The position numbers and the translations under genes are program-made. Below the pieces are notes generated by a model. That model saw nothing but the letters and a program-made list of their open reading frames with translations. It made no database searches and had not been told where the DNA came from. Positions 1 through 6,947 of a DNA stretch of 43,739 nucleotides are shown one piece after another. The DNA lies in NCBI GenBank assembly GCA_015233825.1, contig JADGIS010000003.1:1-43739 (forward strand). Direction: 5' to 3'. How positions within the stretch are numbered: the first letter of the stretch is position 1; each line of letters starts with the position of its first letter. Origin of the DNA: Erysipelotrichaceae bacterium RD49. Lineage in GTDB: Bacteria > Bacillota_I > Bacilli_A > Erysipelotrichales > Erysipelotrichaceae.

Positions 1-232
1 CGATTTTCGTTCTCTCAGACTTATTTTTTTCGATTTTAATGTACCCCCCTCCACCCCAAATAATGTGGATATCTGGAATGCTGGCCGTTTTGTCCTTAAT
101 TCCAAGACACAAACAACAAAAATCAGTCTGTGAAAAGACTCATGAATTATTCAGGCTTCAATTAGTTTTTTCTCTCCTTCTGAAACATTTAAAAAATACT
201 ATTATTATCTTTACAATTGCGGTTCCTTTCAC
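1..232. other. left edge, no assigned gene
   Basis: No convincing complete gene lies here. An AT-rich stretch precedes the AraC gene. A stop in the AraC frame sits at 143-145, and the codons from 146 to 232 then stay open and read like the start of an AraC sensor domain (YNCGSFHV just before 233). The true 5' end of the AraC gene may therefore lie in this stretch. No promoter is clear. Confidence 0.5.
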
Positions 233-1198
233 GTGACCTCACCCTATGATATCCGCCATGATATCGGCTGTTATCCTTTGTTTATCATGGTCTTAGATGG
301 CTGTCTGCACCTTGACTACTGTAAAGAGCACTATATGGTCAAAGAACGGGATATTCTTCTGCTCGACAGCCAGCATGCTCATCATTACTGGTGTGAAGAT
401 TCCTGCTCGTTTATTTTCTTTCACTTTGGAGGCAAAGATTGCGATGTGATGGTCCGCCATCTTCAACAAAGCAATGGCTCCCCTCTTTTTCAAACCAAGC
501 AGGCCAACGAAATCTATCAGATTTTTCTTCAAACCTATCACAGCTTGATGTATCACAATGTAAAAGCGGAAAGAGAATTGTCCATGATGGTTTACAACAT
601 TCTTTGTCTGCTTGAAAGTGAAGAACATGTCTATCCGCAGGATTTTGTACGCTACTCGCCGCCCATTGCCCAAGCCGTCTCCTTTATCCGCCAGCATGTC
701 CATAAAAACCTTTCGCTCAAACAGATCGCCGATCATGTTCATCTGTCGCCCTATTACTTCACAAGACTTTTCAAAAAAGAAACGGGCTATACACCCGTCA
801 ACTATCTGAACAATCTGAAAATCAGCCTGGCCCAGATCATGCTGCGCACCTCAAACTCGAGCGTATCGCAGATTGCGGACTCCCTGGGATACAGCAGCAA
901 CACCTGCTTCATCAACGCCTTCCGCCTGCGCTGCCATACGACGCCAGCGGCCTACCGAAAAAACCTTTTCCAGGAAGAACGCCAAGGAAACACCCAGACC
1001 CACAATCCGAAAACCATCCAGGAAGATCCCAAACTGACTGCTCCTGCTCCTCAGTTTGAACAAGCTTCTCTTGGAAAAAAATCCGCCTTAAATCCTGCGA
1101 ACTCATCTGTCTCCAGCCAGACAGATTCAAGCAAGGAAAAAACAAAGAACAATGCCAAGCATTCAACCCCGGCTAAAAACCATTCAACTGGCGGTTAA
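233..1198 (+). CDS. AraC-family transcriptional regulator
   Basis: Probable DNA-binding regulator with an N-terminal cupin-like sensor domain (about residues 1-100) and a C-terminal pair of AraC helix-turn-helix motifs (about 146-245). In the HTH part, LSLKQIADHVHLSPYYFTRL is the first helix-turn-helix and SVSQIADSLGYSSNTCFINA the second. The last 70 residues are a low-complexity Ser/Thr/Asn/Lys-rich tail that is unusual for the family. The first usable start codon is GTG at 233, but homology-like sequence continues in frame upstream to a stop at 143-145 with no ATG, GTG or TTG. The gene either uses a rare start such as ATT or has lost its 5' end. The ligand is unknown. It could control brnQ, which begins 165 bases downstream on the same strand, but that is inference. 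Confidence 0.85.
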   Translation: MTSPYDIRHDIGCYPLFIMVLDGCLHLDYCKEHYMVKERDILLLDSQHAHHYWCEDSCSFIFFHFGGKDCDVMVRHLQQSNGSPLFQTKQANEIYQIFLQTYHSLMYHNVKAERELSMMVYNILCLLESEEHVYPQDFVRYSPPIAQAVSFIRQHVHKNLSLKQIADHVHLSPYYFTRLFKKETGYTPVNYLNNLKISLAQIMLRTSNSSVSQIADSLGYSSNTCFINAFRLRCHTTPAAYRKNLFQEERQGNTQTHNPKTIQEDPKLTAPAPQFEQASLGKKSALNPANSSVSSQTDSSKEKTKNNAKHSTPAKNHSTGG

Positions 1199-1350
1199 GA
1201 ATCGCCAAGCAGGTGTCGACAGATCTTTCTCAAACGAAAATTGGACGCTTGGTTTTTCCCGGATTTGTGCCGTTTGGGCCAATCGAGCGCAGGAGGATGC
1301 CTGGAGCCGTTTTTCTACCCATAACCTGCTGATTCTTGTCTGATTCATGT

Positions 1351-1356
1351 TACGAT
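1351..1356 (+). promoter_or_regulatory. candidate -10 element, leaderless brnQ start
   Basis: TACGAT ends six bases before the ATG at 1363, where transcription would begin on or beside the start codon. There is no Shine-Dalgarno sequence between them. The -35 region is weak (CTGATT at 1329-1334, 16-base spacer). Three other genes in the window show the same arrangement. Confidence 0.3.
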
Positions 1357-1362
1357 CTTGTC

Positions 1363-2445
1363 ATGAATCGAAAAATTATCTTGTTAGGAATTACCTTGTT
1401 TTCCATGTTTTTTGGCGCGGGCAACCTGATTTTTGCTCCTTTTCTTGGCGCCCAGGCCGGAAGCAGCATGTGGCTGGCTCTTAGCGGAATGCTTTTAACC
1501 AGCGTGGTCATGCCTGTCTGTTCTATCTGCATTATTGCCCCCTATGGCAATGCGTCCAATCTGATCAGCCGCATTTATAAGCCGCTGGGACCCATCTTCA
1601 TGACGCTGGTCTACTTGTTGATCGGTCCTTGCATTGCCATTCCCCGTACAGCAAGCACCGCATTGGAAATGTGGACCTGGCTGCTGCCTGGAAAGTGGAT
1701 GCCGATCTTAGCGGTAATGGCTTTCTTTGGCGCGGCTTACTTAATGGCCGTTCATCCTGGCAAACTCAAAGATATTCTGGGCAAAGTGATGGGACCCATC
1801 TTACTGGTTCTCATTTTGTTTGTCTCCATCCCGCTGCTCTTCAGGCCGGCAAACATCGTTGCACCGAGTTCCCTGTATGCCGCTTCCCCGTTCTTTACCG
1901 GCTTGAATGAAGGCTATCAGACGATGGATATCTTGGCGGCTTTCTGTTTTGGAATCATCATCACGATGAATATCAAGAAAATGCAGCTTGCCAATCCCCA
2001 AAAAGCACTGGCTCAATCGGCTATTGTCGCAGGAATCTTGCTGGCCAGCGTCTATATCCTGTTAGCCTTCTGTTCTGCCCGTAACAGTGCTGATTTACAG
2101 GGGCTGTCGAATGGGGCGCAGATTTTATCCACCGCAGCTATGCAGACCTGGGGCAGTTTTGGCCAGATCCTTTGCGGCTTGATCTTCTTGATCGCCTGCC
2201 TCAACGTCTGCTCGGGTTTGCTTGCCTGCTGCAGTGAGTATTTCGAAGAAACGTTCAGCCGCTTCTCCTACAGGACCTGGCTGATGATCTTTACCATCGC
2301 CGGTACTTTAACTGCCTGCAGCGGCTTGGATTCCATTCTTTCCTGGTCAGGCAAGCTGCTCTCCTTGATCTGCCCGATTGCCATCTTGATTCTTGCCATT
2401 GGCTTGTTCAACACGATTAAAGATCGAAAAGCACACCAGGCTTAA
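1363..2445 (+). CDS. brnQ: branched-chain amino acid transport system carrier BrnQ
   Basis: Cation-coupled symporter of the LIVCS/BrnQ family that imports leucine, isoleucine and valine across the cytoplasmic membrane. The family N-terminus is clear, with FSMFFGAGNLIFAPFLGAQAG in the first membrane helix. About 11-12 hydrophobic segments cover most of the 360 residues, a little shorter than the usual 430. The ATG at 1363 is preferred over a TTG at 1336 because the family sequence begins there. It has no Shine-Dalgarno sequence and may be leaderless. The gene shares a bidirectional terminator with the convergent phosphatase gene. It fits the isoleucine/valine synthesis genes further along the window. 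Confidence 0.9.
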   Translation: MNRKIILLGITLFSMFFGAGNLIFAPFLGAQAGSSMWLALSGMLLTSVVMPVCSICIIAPYGNASNLISRIYKPLGPIFMTLVYLLIGPCIAIPRTASTALEMWTWLLPGKWMPILAVMAFFGAAYLMAVHPGKLKDILGKVMGPILLVLILFVSIPLLFRPANIVAPSSLYAASPFFTGLNEGYQTMDILAAFCFGIIITMNIKKMQLANPQKALAQSAIVAGILLASVYILLAFCSARNSADLQGLSNGAQILSTAAMQTWGSFGQILCGLIFLIACLNVCSGLLACCSEYFEETFSRFSYRTWLMIFTIAGTLTACSGLDSILSWSGKLLSLICPIAILILAIGLFNTIKDRKAHQA

Positions 2446-2506
2446 GCAGGTTCGCTGATCAAAGTGTTCTGGGCTGGCCGTTTATGAACCATTGAAGAAA
2501 ACGTAG

Positions 2507-2543
2507 AAAACGGCAAATCCGTCTCGAACAGATTTGCCGTTTT
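2507..2543. terminator. bidirectional intrinsic terminator
   Basis: Perfect 13-bp stem (AAAACGGCAAATC / GATTTGCCGTTTT) around an 11-base loop, with T-rich flanks on both strands. It lies between brnQ and the convergent phosphatase gene and can serve both. Confidence 0.85.
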
Positions 2544-2564
2544 CTTATACGGTTGGAGTGAGGA

Positions 2565-3389
2565 TCAGCCTTGAAATTCGTCAATAGGTACGCCAACAAA
2601 GCCATCTTGCGTAAGTGTGTATAACTCTGTAAAGCCAGCTGTTTTTGCCCGCTTCAGGCATTCGTCAATGCCCAGGTCCAGGTTTTCGCGGTTATGGCAA
2701 TCCGTGTTGATCAGCAGCTTGCCCTGGTTTTGGAAGATCAAATCCAGGATTTGATCAGAAGGATAGGCCTGGCTGCGATAACCGCGCGAAATCGCGCCGG
2801 TATTCATCTCAAAAATCTTGCCGGCGTGTGCCAAAGCTTCAATTGCTTCCTTAGCCATAGCCAGGATCTTCGGATCATCAAAACGAAAATACTTTTGGTC
2901 ATCATTGTATTTGGCAATCAGGTCGATATGGCCGACGATCTGCATGCGCTCATTTTCGGCCTGCGCTTTGATTGCCTGGTAATACGCTTTGCAAAGGGCA
3001 TAAATATCGTTGTTCCAGCCCTGGGCAAGCATTTGTTCAAAGCATTCTTGCGAATAATCGATGGGCCAGGCCTGGCCATTTTTTGTTAAATAATGAACAC
3101 TGCCAATGACATAGTCATAGTCTTCAGGGTTGACGGGATTCATGCTGTCTTCTTCAATGCCAAGAAAGATCGCCATCCCTTTAGGCGGATTGTTCTTCCA
3201 GCGCTTGACATCCTGCCGGTATTGGTTCGTTTTTTCCGGCGTCATGCTGCACTCATCCAGCGGATTGTAAGCGTGCCCCGAAAAACCAAGAACGGTAAAT
3301 CCCTTGTCAGCGGCTGTTTGAACCATTTCGTCGATGGAATCTTGGCCATCATCATAGTAAGAATGCGTATGCAGATTGGACTTCGTCAT
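2565..3389 (-). CDS. histidinol-phosphatase (PHP family, HisJ/HisK type)
   Basis: PHP-domain metal-dependent phosphoesterase of the HisJ/HisK family, which removes phosphate from histidinol phosphate in histidine synthesis. Metal-binding motifs run in order: NLHTHSYYDDG at residues 5-15, FSGHAY, GIEED, IGSVHYL, GHIDLI and NTDCHNREN near residue 230. The 274-residue length is normal. The start is supported by GGAGG just upstream of ATG 3389. No other his genes are present, so the true substrate could be another phosphate ester. It appears to be a single-gene unit ending at the shared terminator downstream. Confidence 0.85.
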   Translation of the reverse strand: MTKSNLHTHSYYDDGQDSIDEMVQTAADKGFTVLGFSGHAYNPLDECSMTPEKTNQYRQDVKRWKNNPPKGMAIFLGIEEDSMNPVNPEDYDYVIGSVHYLTKNGQAWPIDYSQECFEQMLAQGWNNDIYALCKAYYQAIKAQAENERMQIVGHIDLIAKYNDDQKYFRFDDPKILAMAKEAIEALAHAGKIFEMNTGAISRGYRSQAYPSDQILDLIFQNQGKLLINTDCHNRENLDLGIDECLKRAKTAGFTELYTLTQDGFVGVPIDEFQG

Positions 3390-3472
3390 ATTTCCTCCAT
3401 TTTGAAGCTGATTTCTCGATTCATGTTCAGGGATTTGTCATCATTTTAAGCTCGGATAAACCCTTCTTCATC

Positions 3473-3522
3473 ATGTTAGGCAAGAATACCCCATCCAGAA
3501 CTGCTAAGCAGTTTGGGTGGGG
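3473..3522 (-). repeat. IS200/IS605-like right-end hairpin of the IscB element
   Basis: The 3' end of the iscB-like gene folds into a hairpin with arms CCCCACCCAAACTGC and GCAGTTCTGGATGGGG (one bulge), followed by TATTCTTGCCTAACAT. The iscB stop codon lies in the loop. This is the layout of the subterminal hairpin ends used by IS200/IS605-family elements. A close copy without the gene occurs at 31193-31243. Confidence 0.65.
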
Positions 3523-4709
3523 AGGAATTGCCGAATTCTTGTTTCTTTTAAGTATCCATTCGCTCTTTCGATCAGAACTAATTTCCTCATAGATGCAGAA
3601 TTGTGAATCTTCTGTCCTGATAAAGTTTTCAAAACAAAATATCCGCTTTTTCTGCGTCCAGTAATCAAGCATTCCTGTTCTTCGAATTTGACCTTGTCAA
3701 AGAGGCAGAAGCCGCCAACTATATGTGGAGCCTGGTTGTTCTTGCGTTTATGTCCTTTGATGAAGTTGAATTGATGAATCTGGCGGTTATGTCTTCTGAT
3801 CTTCTTGAGGTACAGGCATGTTTCTAATGGCTTGGCATTGAGATTGCCTGCAATGCAATACGCATCGTTGTAATGCTCTTTCGCCAGGTTCAATTCAATT
3901 CTTTTGTTCTTGGTCAGGTAGCCATAGGTATTGATGACTTCAAGATCAGGATTGGCTTGTTTTAATCGTTCCAGCAGCGTCCAGCGCATAATGCCCATGA
4001 AGGCTGCATCTCGATACGGCATAGCTCGCTTAGGCAGCTCAAAGTCTTCTGGACCTTTGATCTTTCCTAACTTGATCTTTTTGTGGTATTCGTTATGGCC
4101 TGTCTCACAAAGCGTAATCAGATTGGAAGGCGAATTGCCGCCAGTCTTCCGGCTTTCAATGTGATGAACATTTAAGACTGGATCTTTTTTCTTGCCATGG
4201 CAGTGCTGGTATTCGTGGTTGTCTCGAAATAAAACATACTCACGAACATTCCAGAATCCTTTTTGATCACCATTTTGATACCCAGTTCCGGAAATCTCGG
4301 GATTTTTTAATTTCTGCGTATCAAAAGAAGCAGTTTCCACAACGATCCTGGTTACAGGAAGAATCTTTTGGACTTCTTGAATGCAATGAAGATGAGTGCC
4401 AATCTTGTATTCAACAGAGGGATCAAGCCATCCTGTATGTTTGATACGGACTCGGTTGTTAAACCTTGGGGCTCTATATCTTCTTTTGCGGTTTCTTCTT
4501 GTTCGCCGTGCTTCTCTTCTAGTAGAGATCAGCTCAGTAATATCTGTCCTGTTCTGGACATCCCATGCCAGCAGTTCTTTATCTTTGGTTGAAGCGCTTA
4601 GACCAATCTGTTTAGAACCAGCATCCAATCCAAGAGTGACGGGCTGGGTATATCCAGTTGAATCGTATAAAAACTTGATGGTAAGGAACCGCAGGAAAAT
4701 AAGGTCCAA
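3504..4709 (-). CDS. iscB: IscB-like RNA-guided nuclease homologue (RuvC/HNH), N-terminally truncated
   Basis: Homologue of IscB, the transposon-encoded ancestor of Cas9. From the TTG start: RuvC-I LGLDAGSK (D29); an Arg-rich bridge helix at 63-88; RuvC-II IVVETASF (E125); an HNH domain at about 160-210 with NVHHIESRKTGG (H182/H183) and N196; RuvC-III HYNDAYCIA (H279, D282). The RuvC triad is intact. Two features look decayed. The zinc-knuckle positions normally Cys are Y167 and G204, leaving only C170 and C201. The N-terminal PLMP domain of about 50 residues is missing, since only 23 residues precede RuvC-I. The frame stays open for 19 more codons to a TAA at 4767-4769 without ATG, GTG or TTG. 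The nuclease may be inactive or reshaped. Confidence 0.8.
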   Translation of the reverse strand: MDLIFLRFLTIKFLYDSTGYTQPVTLGLDAGSKQIGLSASTKDKELLAWDVQNRTDITELISTRREARRTRRNRKRRYRAPRFNNRVRIKHTGWLDPSVEYKIGTHLHCIQEVQKILPVTRIVVETASFDTQKLKNPEISGTGYQNGDQKGFWNVREYVLFRDNHEYQHCHGKKKDPVLNVHHIESRKTGGNSPSNLITLCETGHNEYHKKIKLGKIKGPEDFELPKRAMPYRDAAFMGIMRWTLLERLKQANPDLEVINTYGYLTKNKRIELNLAKEHYNDAYCIAGNLNAKPLETCLYLKKIRRHNRQIHQFNFIKGHKRKNNQAPHIVGGFCLFDKVKFEEQECLITGRRKSGYFVLKTLSGQKIHNSASMRKLVLIERANGYLKETRIRQFLPTQTA

Positions 4710-4783
4710 TAGATAAGCTCCGATTTTACTGTATATAAAGTAGATAAAAAGTCTGTTCAGCGGGACTTAATATTCAGGAGATC

Positions 4784-4936
4784 CTAAATGGATTCTTGGG
4801 TCTTACGCAAACACCGTTTTGCACATTCGTATTCATAATCCACGTTGATTAGAAGCTGCAAATCTGATAACTTTTCATGAATTATACCTAAGACCAGGTT
4901 AATTTCATTAGAGGATGTTATTAAATTTACATCCAA
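4784..4936 (-). CDS. possible 50-aa ORF or gene remnant upstream of iscB
   Basis: The open frame runs from TTG 4936 to TAG 4784 and encodes 50 residues ending CAKRCLRKTQESI. It has protein-like composition (an amphipathic Leu/Ile-rich middle, then DYEYECAKRC). It has no good Shine-Dalgarno sequence and no recognised family, and it may be the tail of a broken gene. It occupies the place where an IscB omega-RNA would be expected. The rest of 4710-5075 is AT-rich with nothing recognisable. Confidence 0.25.
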   Translation of the reverse strand: MDVNLITSSNEINLVLGIIHEKLSDLQLLINVDYEYECAKRCLRKTQESI

Positions 4937-5078
4937 TATGAGCTCTGTTTTTATTAACTAATTCGGATTGTCATTAGTGTTAGAAACTACAATTGCGTAA
5001 GAGCCTCAATTCAATATATCCATTGCGTTTTTTATCCTTTAAAACTGAATTGATCAAGTCTTATCGCTTTCATTGTAC

Positions 5079-5126
5079 AAAAAGGCCAGTCTTTGCAAAG
5101 GGAAACTTTTGAAAGACTGGTCTTTG
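5079..5126 (-). terminator. intrinsic terminator of the SprT-like/membrane protein pair
   Basis: On the minus strand AAAGACCAGTCTTT pairs with AAAGACTGGCCTTT (14-bp stem with one wobble), followed by a T run. It begins 10 bases beyond the stop of the 5136-5711 gene. Confidence 0.8.
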
Positions 5127-5135
5127 GTTTTACGA

Positions 5136-5711
5136 TCATTTCCGTTTTTTGGATTGAGAGGCTGTTTTTTGAACCTTAGCCGGCTGCTGCTTTCTGGCAG
5201 GTTTCGGTTGGGCATAGATGCCTTGAACCATATTCTGGTTCATGCGCATCACAAACGAAAAGTAGAACACCAGATTCAGGATAATCCCAAACGCAAGCAG
5301 ATACGGATCGGCTGCCGCCGGGATCACGTCGCTGATAAGGACGGCCGTTTTTCCATTCGAGTAATTGTAGAAAAAGGTATAGGCATCTAAAATAGCCGCA
5401 CCCAGGCACAGATACATCAGCATGCGGTTGCTTGACTGCAGACTGCGGACTTCTTTGGCATCTGCTTCGAGAAACTGCCGCTTCTGGGCCTTGTTCATCT
5501 TGCGGATTTCGGCAATATTGCCCTCAATCCGCTTTTTGCGGTCCGCCGCCTGCTTGTTGACATATGCGGCCATCCCCACGATAAGAAAGTTGACCAGGGC
5601 GTACCAGCCCACTCTTGAACAAAGCAGCAGCAACAAGGAGCTGACCAGGCCAATCAGCCACCAGTATTTGGATGCGTAAGCTTTCATATTGATATTCATA
5701 TTGAACATCAT
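5136..5711 (-). CDS. membrane protein of unknown function
   Basis: Protein of 191 residues that I do not recognise. It shows two N-terminal hydrophobic segments (about 17-33 and 37-51), a charged and probably helical region (about 55-90, rich in Lys, Arg and Glu), then two more hydrophobic segments (about 97-114 and 136-157). The last 25 residues are very basic (QPKPARKQQPAKVQK...KKRK). Four membrane spans with both ends cytoplasmic are likely. It starts 26 bases after the SprT-like gene and shares its terminator, so the two are probably one operon. The start is the first of a pair of ATGs. Alternative in-frame ATGs lie at residues 5 and 9. Confidence 0.7.
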   Translation of the reverse strand: MMFNMNINMKAYASKYWWLIGLVSSLLLLLCSRVGWYALVNFLIVGMAAYVNKQAADRKKRIEGNIAEIRKMNKAQKRQFLEADAKEVRSLQSSNRMLMYLCLGAAILDAYTFFYNYSNGKTAVLISDVIPAAADPYLLAFGIILNLVFYFSFVMRMNQNMVQGIYAQPKPARKQQPAKVQKTASQSKKRK

Positions 5712-5736
5712 ATCATCTCAAACAACAGGGTTAAAA

Positions 5737-6537
5737 TTATTTGGTCCGTTTGAGCCGGCCTCCGCATCGGCCGCACCGGTAACGTTCGGGATGTTCGATC
5801 AGTTTGGATTTGCGCTGGCGGTTAATCGTCATTTTGCAGTCAATGCATTGAACCTGGTATTGGTATTTGGTCTGACGCTGAGCACGGACATCTAAAATCT
5901 TTTTATCCGCCGCACTTAAAGCCGGATAGAGATCAACAGAAAAAGTGGATGTAACCCGGCATCCAAGTTCATCATTGACAAAAGAAGCGTAATATTTAAA
6001 CAGCTTGGAGTGGTTCATGCAGCCATCAATCGTATGGATCAGTTCATGGGCAAACGTATCCCGTAAAATCCGCTCTTCTTCAAGCTTGAGCAAGTCGGGA
6101 TTGAAGTAAATATAAAAGTGCTTCTGCATTGTTCGGGTATTGACATCCCAAAGCGATTCGCAATAGCACTTGCCTAGAGTCACCCGCAGCGAGCGCCTGA
6201 CACTGACATAGTCTGGTTTATGAATTGGAAGACCGAGCCGGACCATATCGGCGTAGATCTGGTTGAAAATCTTCATCCACCGCTCCAGAGAGGTTTGCCT
6301 TTCCTCTTTGAAATAGAGGACCTGCCCCTGGGGGTCGGGTTTATGGCGCAAAGCTGCTTTGCGGTTGTTTTCTTCCAGCTTGCTTTCAACGACTTTGGAA
6401 ATCTGTTCATTGATGAGATCTTCCAAATCCAGCTTTCCTAGTTGAGTTTTGGTTTGTTCTTCCATGCTCTGATACAAGAATCGACATGCGTCTTCGATAC
6501 GTTGCGGGGATTTCCCCGACAAGAAAGATCGGCTCAT
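5737..6537 (-). CDS. SprT-like zinc metalloprotease-family protein
   Basis: Predicted cytoplasmic zinc-binding protein of the SprT/Spartan-like family. The metal site is HELIHTIDGCMNHSKLF, that is HExxH with a third His eight residues on, as in SprT. A C-terminal zinc ribbon follows (CIDC ... CGRCGG near residues 234-258). Spartan-type members degrade DNA-crosslinked proteins, but the bacterial role is not settled. ATG 6537 is chosen because AAGGAG lies 8 bases upstream. An in-frame ATG at 6663 would add 42 residues without family character. A promoter is proposed at 6803-6831, leaving a leader of about 260 bases. It is cotranscribed with the membrane protein gene downstream. Confidence 0.8.
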   Translation of the reverse strand: MSRSFLSGKSPQRIEDACRFLYQSMEEQTKTQLGKLDLEDLINEQISKVVESKLEENNRKAALRHKPDPQGQVLYFKEERQTSLERWMKIFNQIYADMVRLGLPIHKPDYVSVRRSLRVTLGKCYCESLWDVNTRTMQKHFYIYFNPDLLKLEEERILRDTFAHELIHTIDGCMNHSKLFKYYASFVNDELGCRVTSTFSVDLYPALSAADKKILDVRAQRQTKYQYQVQCIDCKMTINRQRKSKLIEHPERYRCGRCGGRLKRTK

Positions 6538-6871
6538 ACTCTTCACTCCTTTCCAGAAGGCAGCAGTCTGTCTGCATCTATGATCACTGATCTTCAAGTG
6601 GAAACGGTCCAGGGTCAGTCGAACATCGCAAAGCAGATTCCTCAGCCAGCATTTTGGTTTCACAGAAAAGATTTCCTTTTTGGTTCATTCAAGCGACTCA
6701 ATCTGGGCCCTTTATTTTTGTCTATGTGATCTATACATTTTTCAAGCTGAAACCGCTCAATTGTTGATGCAATCAAGATTTATCTTGCGGTTTCCTACCT
6801 TTTCTATAAATCACTTTGAATTTCTAATCAAGCCAAAACCCGTAATTTTATGAAACTTTAACTCGAGTTAA
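6538..6871. other. intergenic stretch between the SprT-like gene and feoB
   Basis: No gene is supported here. The stretch holds a possible promoter (6803-6831) and a 16-bp perfect palindrome TTTAACTCGAGTTAAA at 6857-6872 next to the feoB terminator. The remainder would be a 5' leader of about 260 bases for the SprT-like gene in which I see no known riboswitch. Confidence 0.45.
6803..6831 (-). promoter_or_regulatory. candidate promoter for the SprT-like operon
   Basis: Minus-strand TTGATT (6826-6831) and TATAGA (6803-6808) are separated by 17 bases, a fair sigma-A match. It is the best match upstream of the gene but lies about 265 bases from the start codon. Confidence 0.35.
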
Positions 6872-6914
6872 AAAAAGACCGCCCAAAGACTGAAAAACAC
6901 AGTCTTAAGCGGTT
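6872..6914 (-). terminator. intrinsic terminator of the feo operon
   Basis: On the minus strand AAACCGCTTAAGACTG pairs imperfectly with CAGTCTTTGGGCGGT, followed by a run of T. It lies about 35 bases beyond the feoB stop. Confidence 0.75.
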
Positions 6915-6947
6915 TTTGTCTATACATTTAAACAACCTATTTGATCA

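Larger units (their letters stand above)
3473..4769 (-). mobile_element. IscB-type IS200/IS605-family element, probably decayed
   Basis: The element consists of an iscB-like gene and its 3' hairpin end. No tnpA (Y1 transposase) and no recognisable left-end hairpin are seen. In known IscB loci the guide-bearing omega-RNA lies upstream of iscB, which here is the AT-rich stretch 4710-5075. That stretch shows no GC-rich structured RNA and instead holds a 50-codon open frame. The left boundary given is the stop codon that closes the frame upstream and is arbitrary. Confidence 0.55.

Noticed and set aside
39-236. 65-codon plus-strand frame at the left edge
   Set aside because: No ribosome binding site and no family resemblance. 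The AraC frame is the better reading of this DNA.
3427-3672. 81-codon minus-strand frame overlapping the end of iscB
   Set aside because: It is the iscB 3' end read in another frame; the iscB frame carries the conserved motifs.
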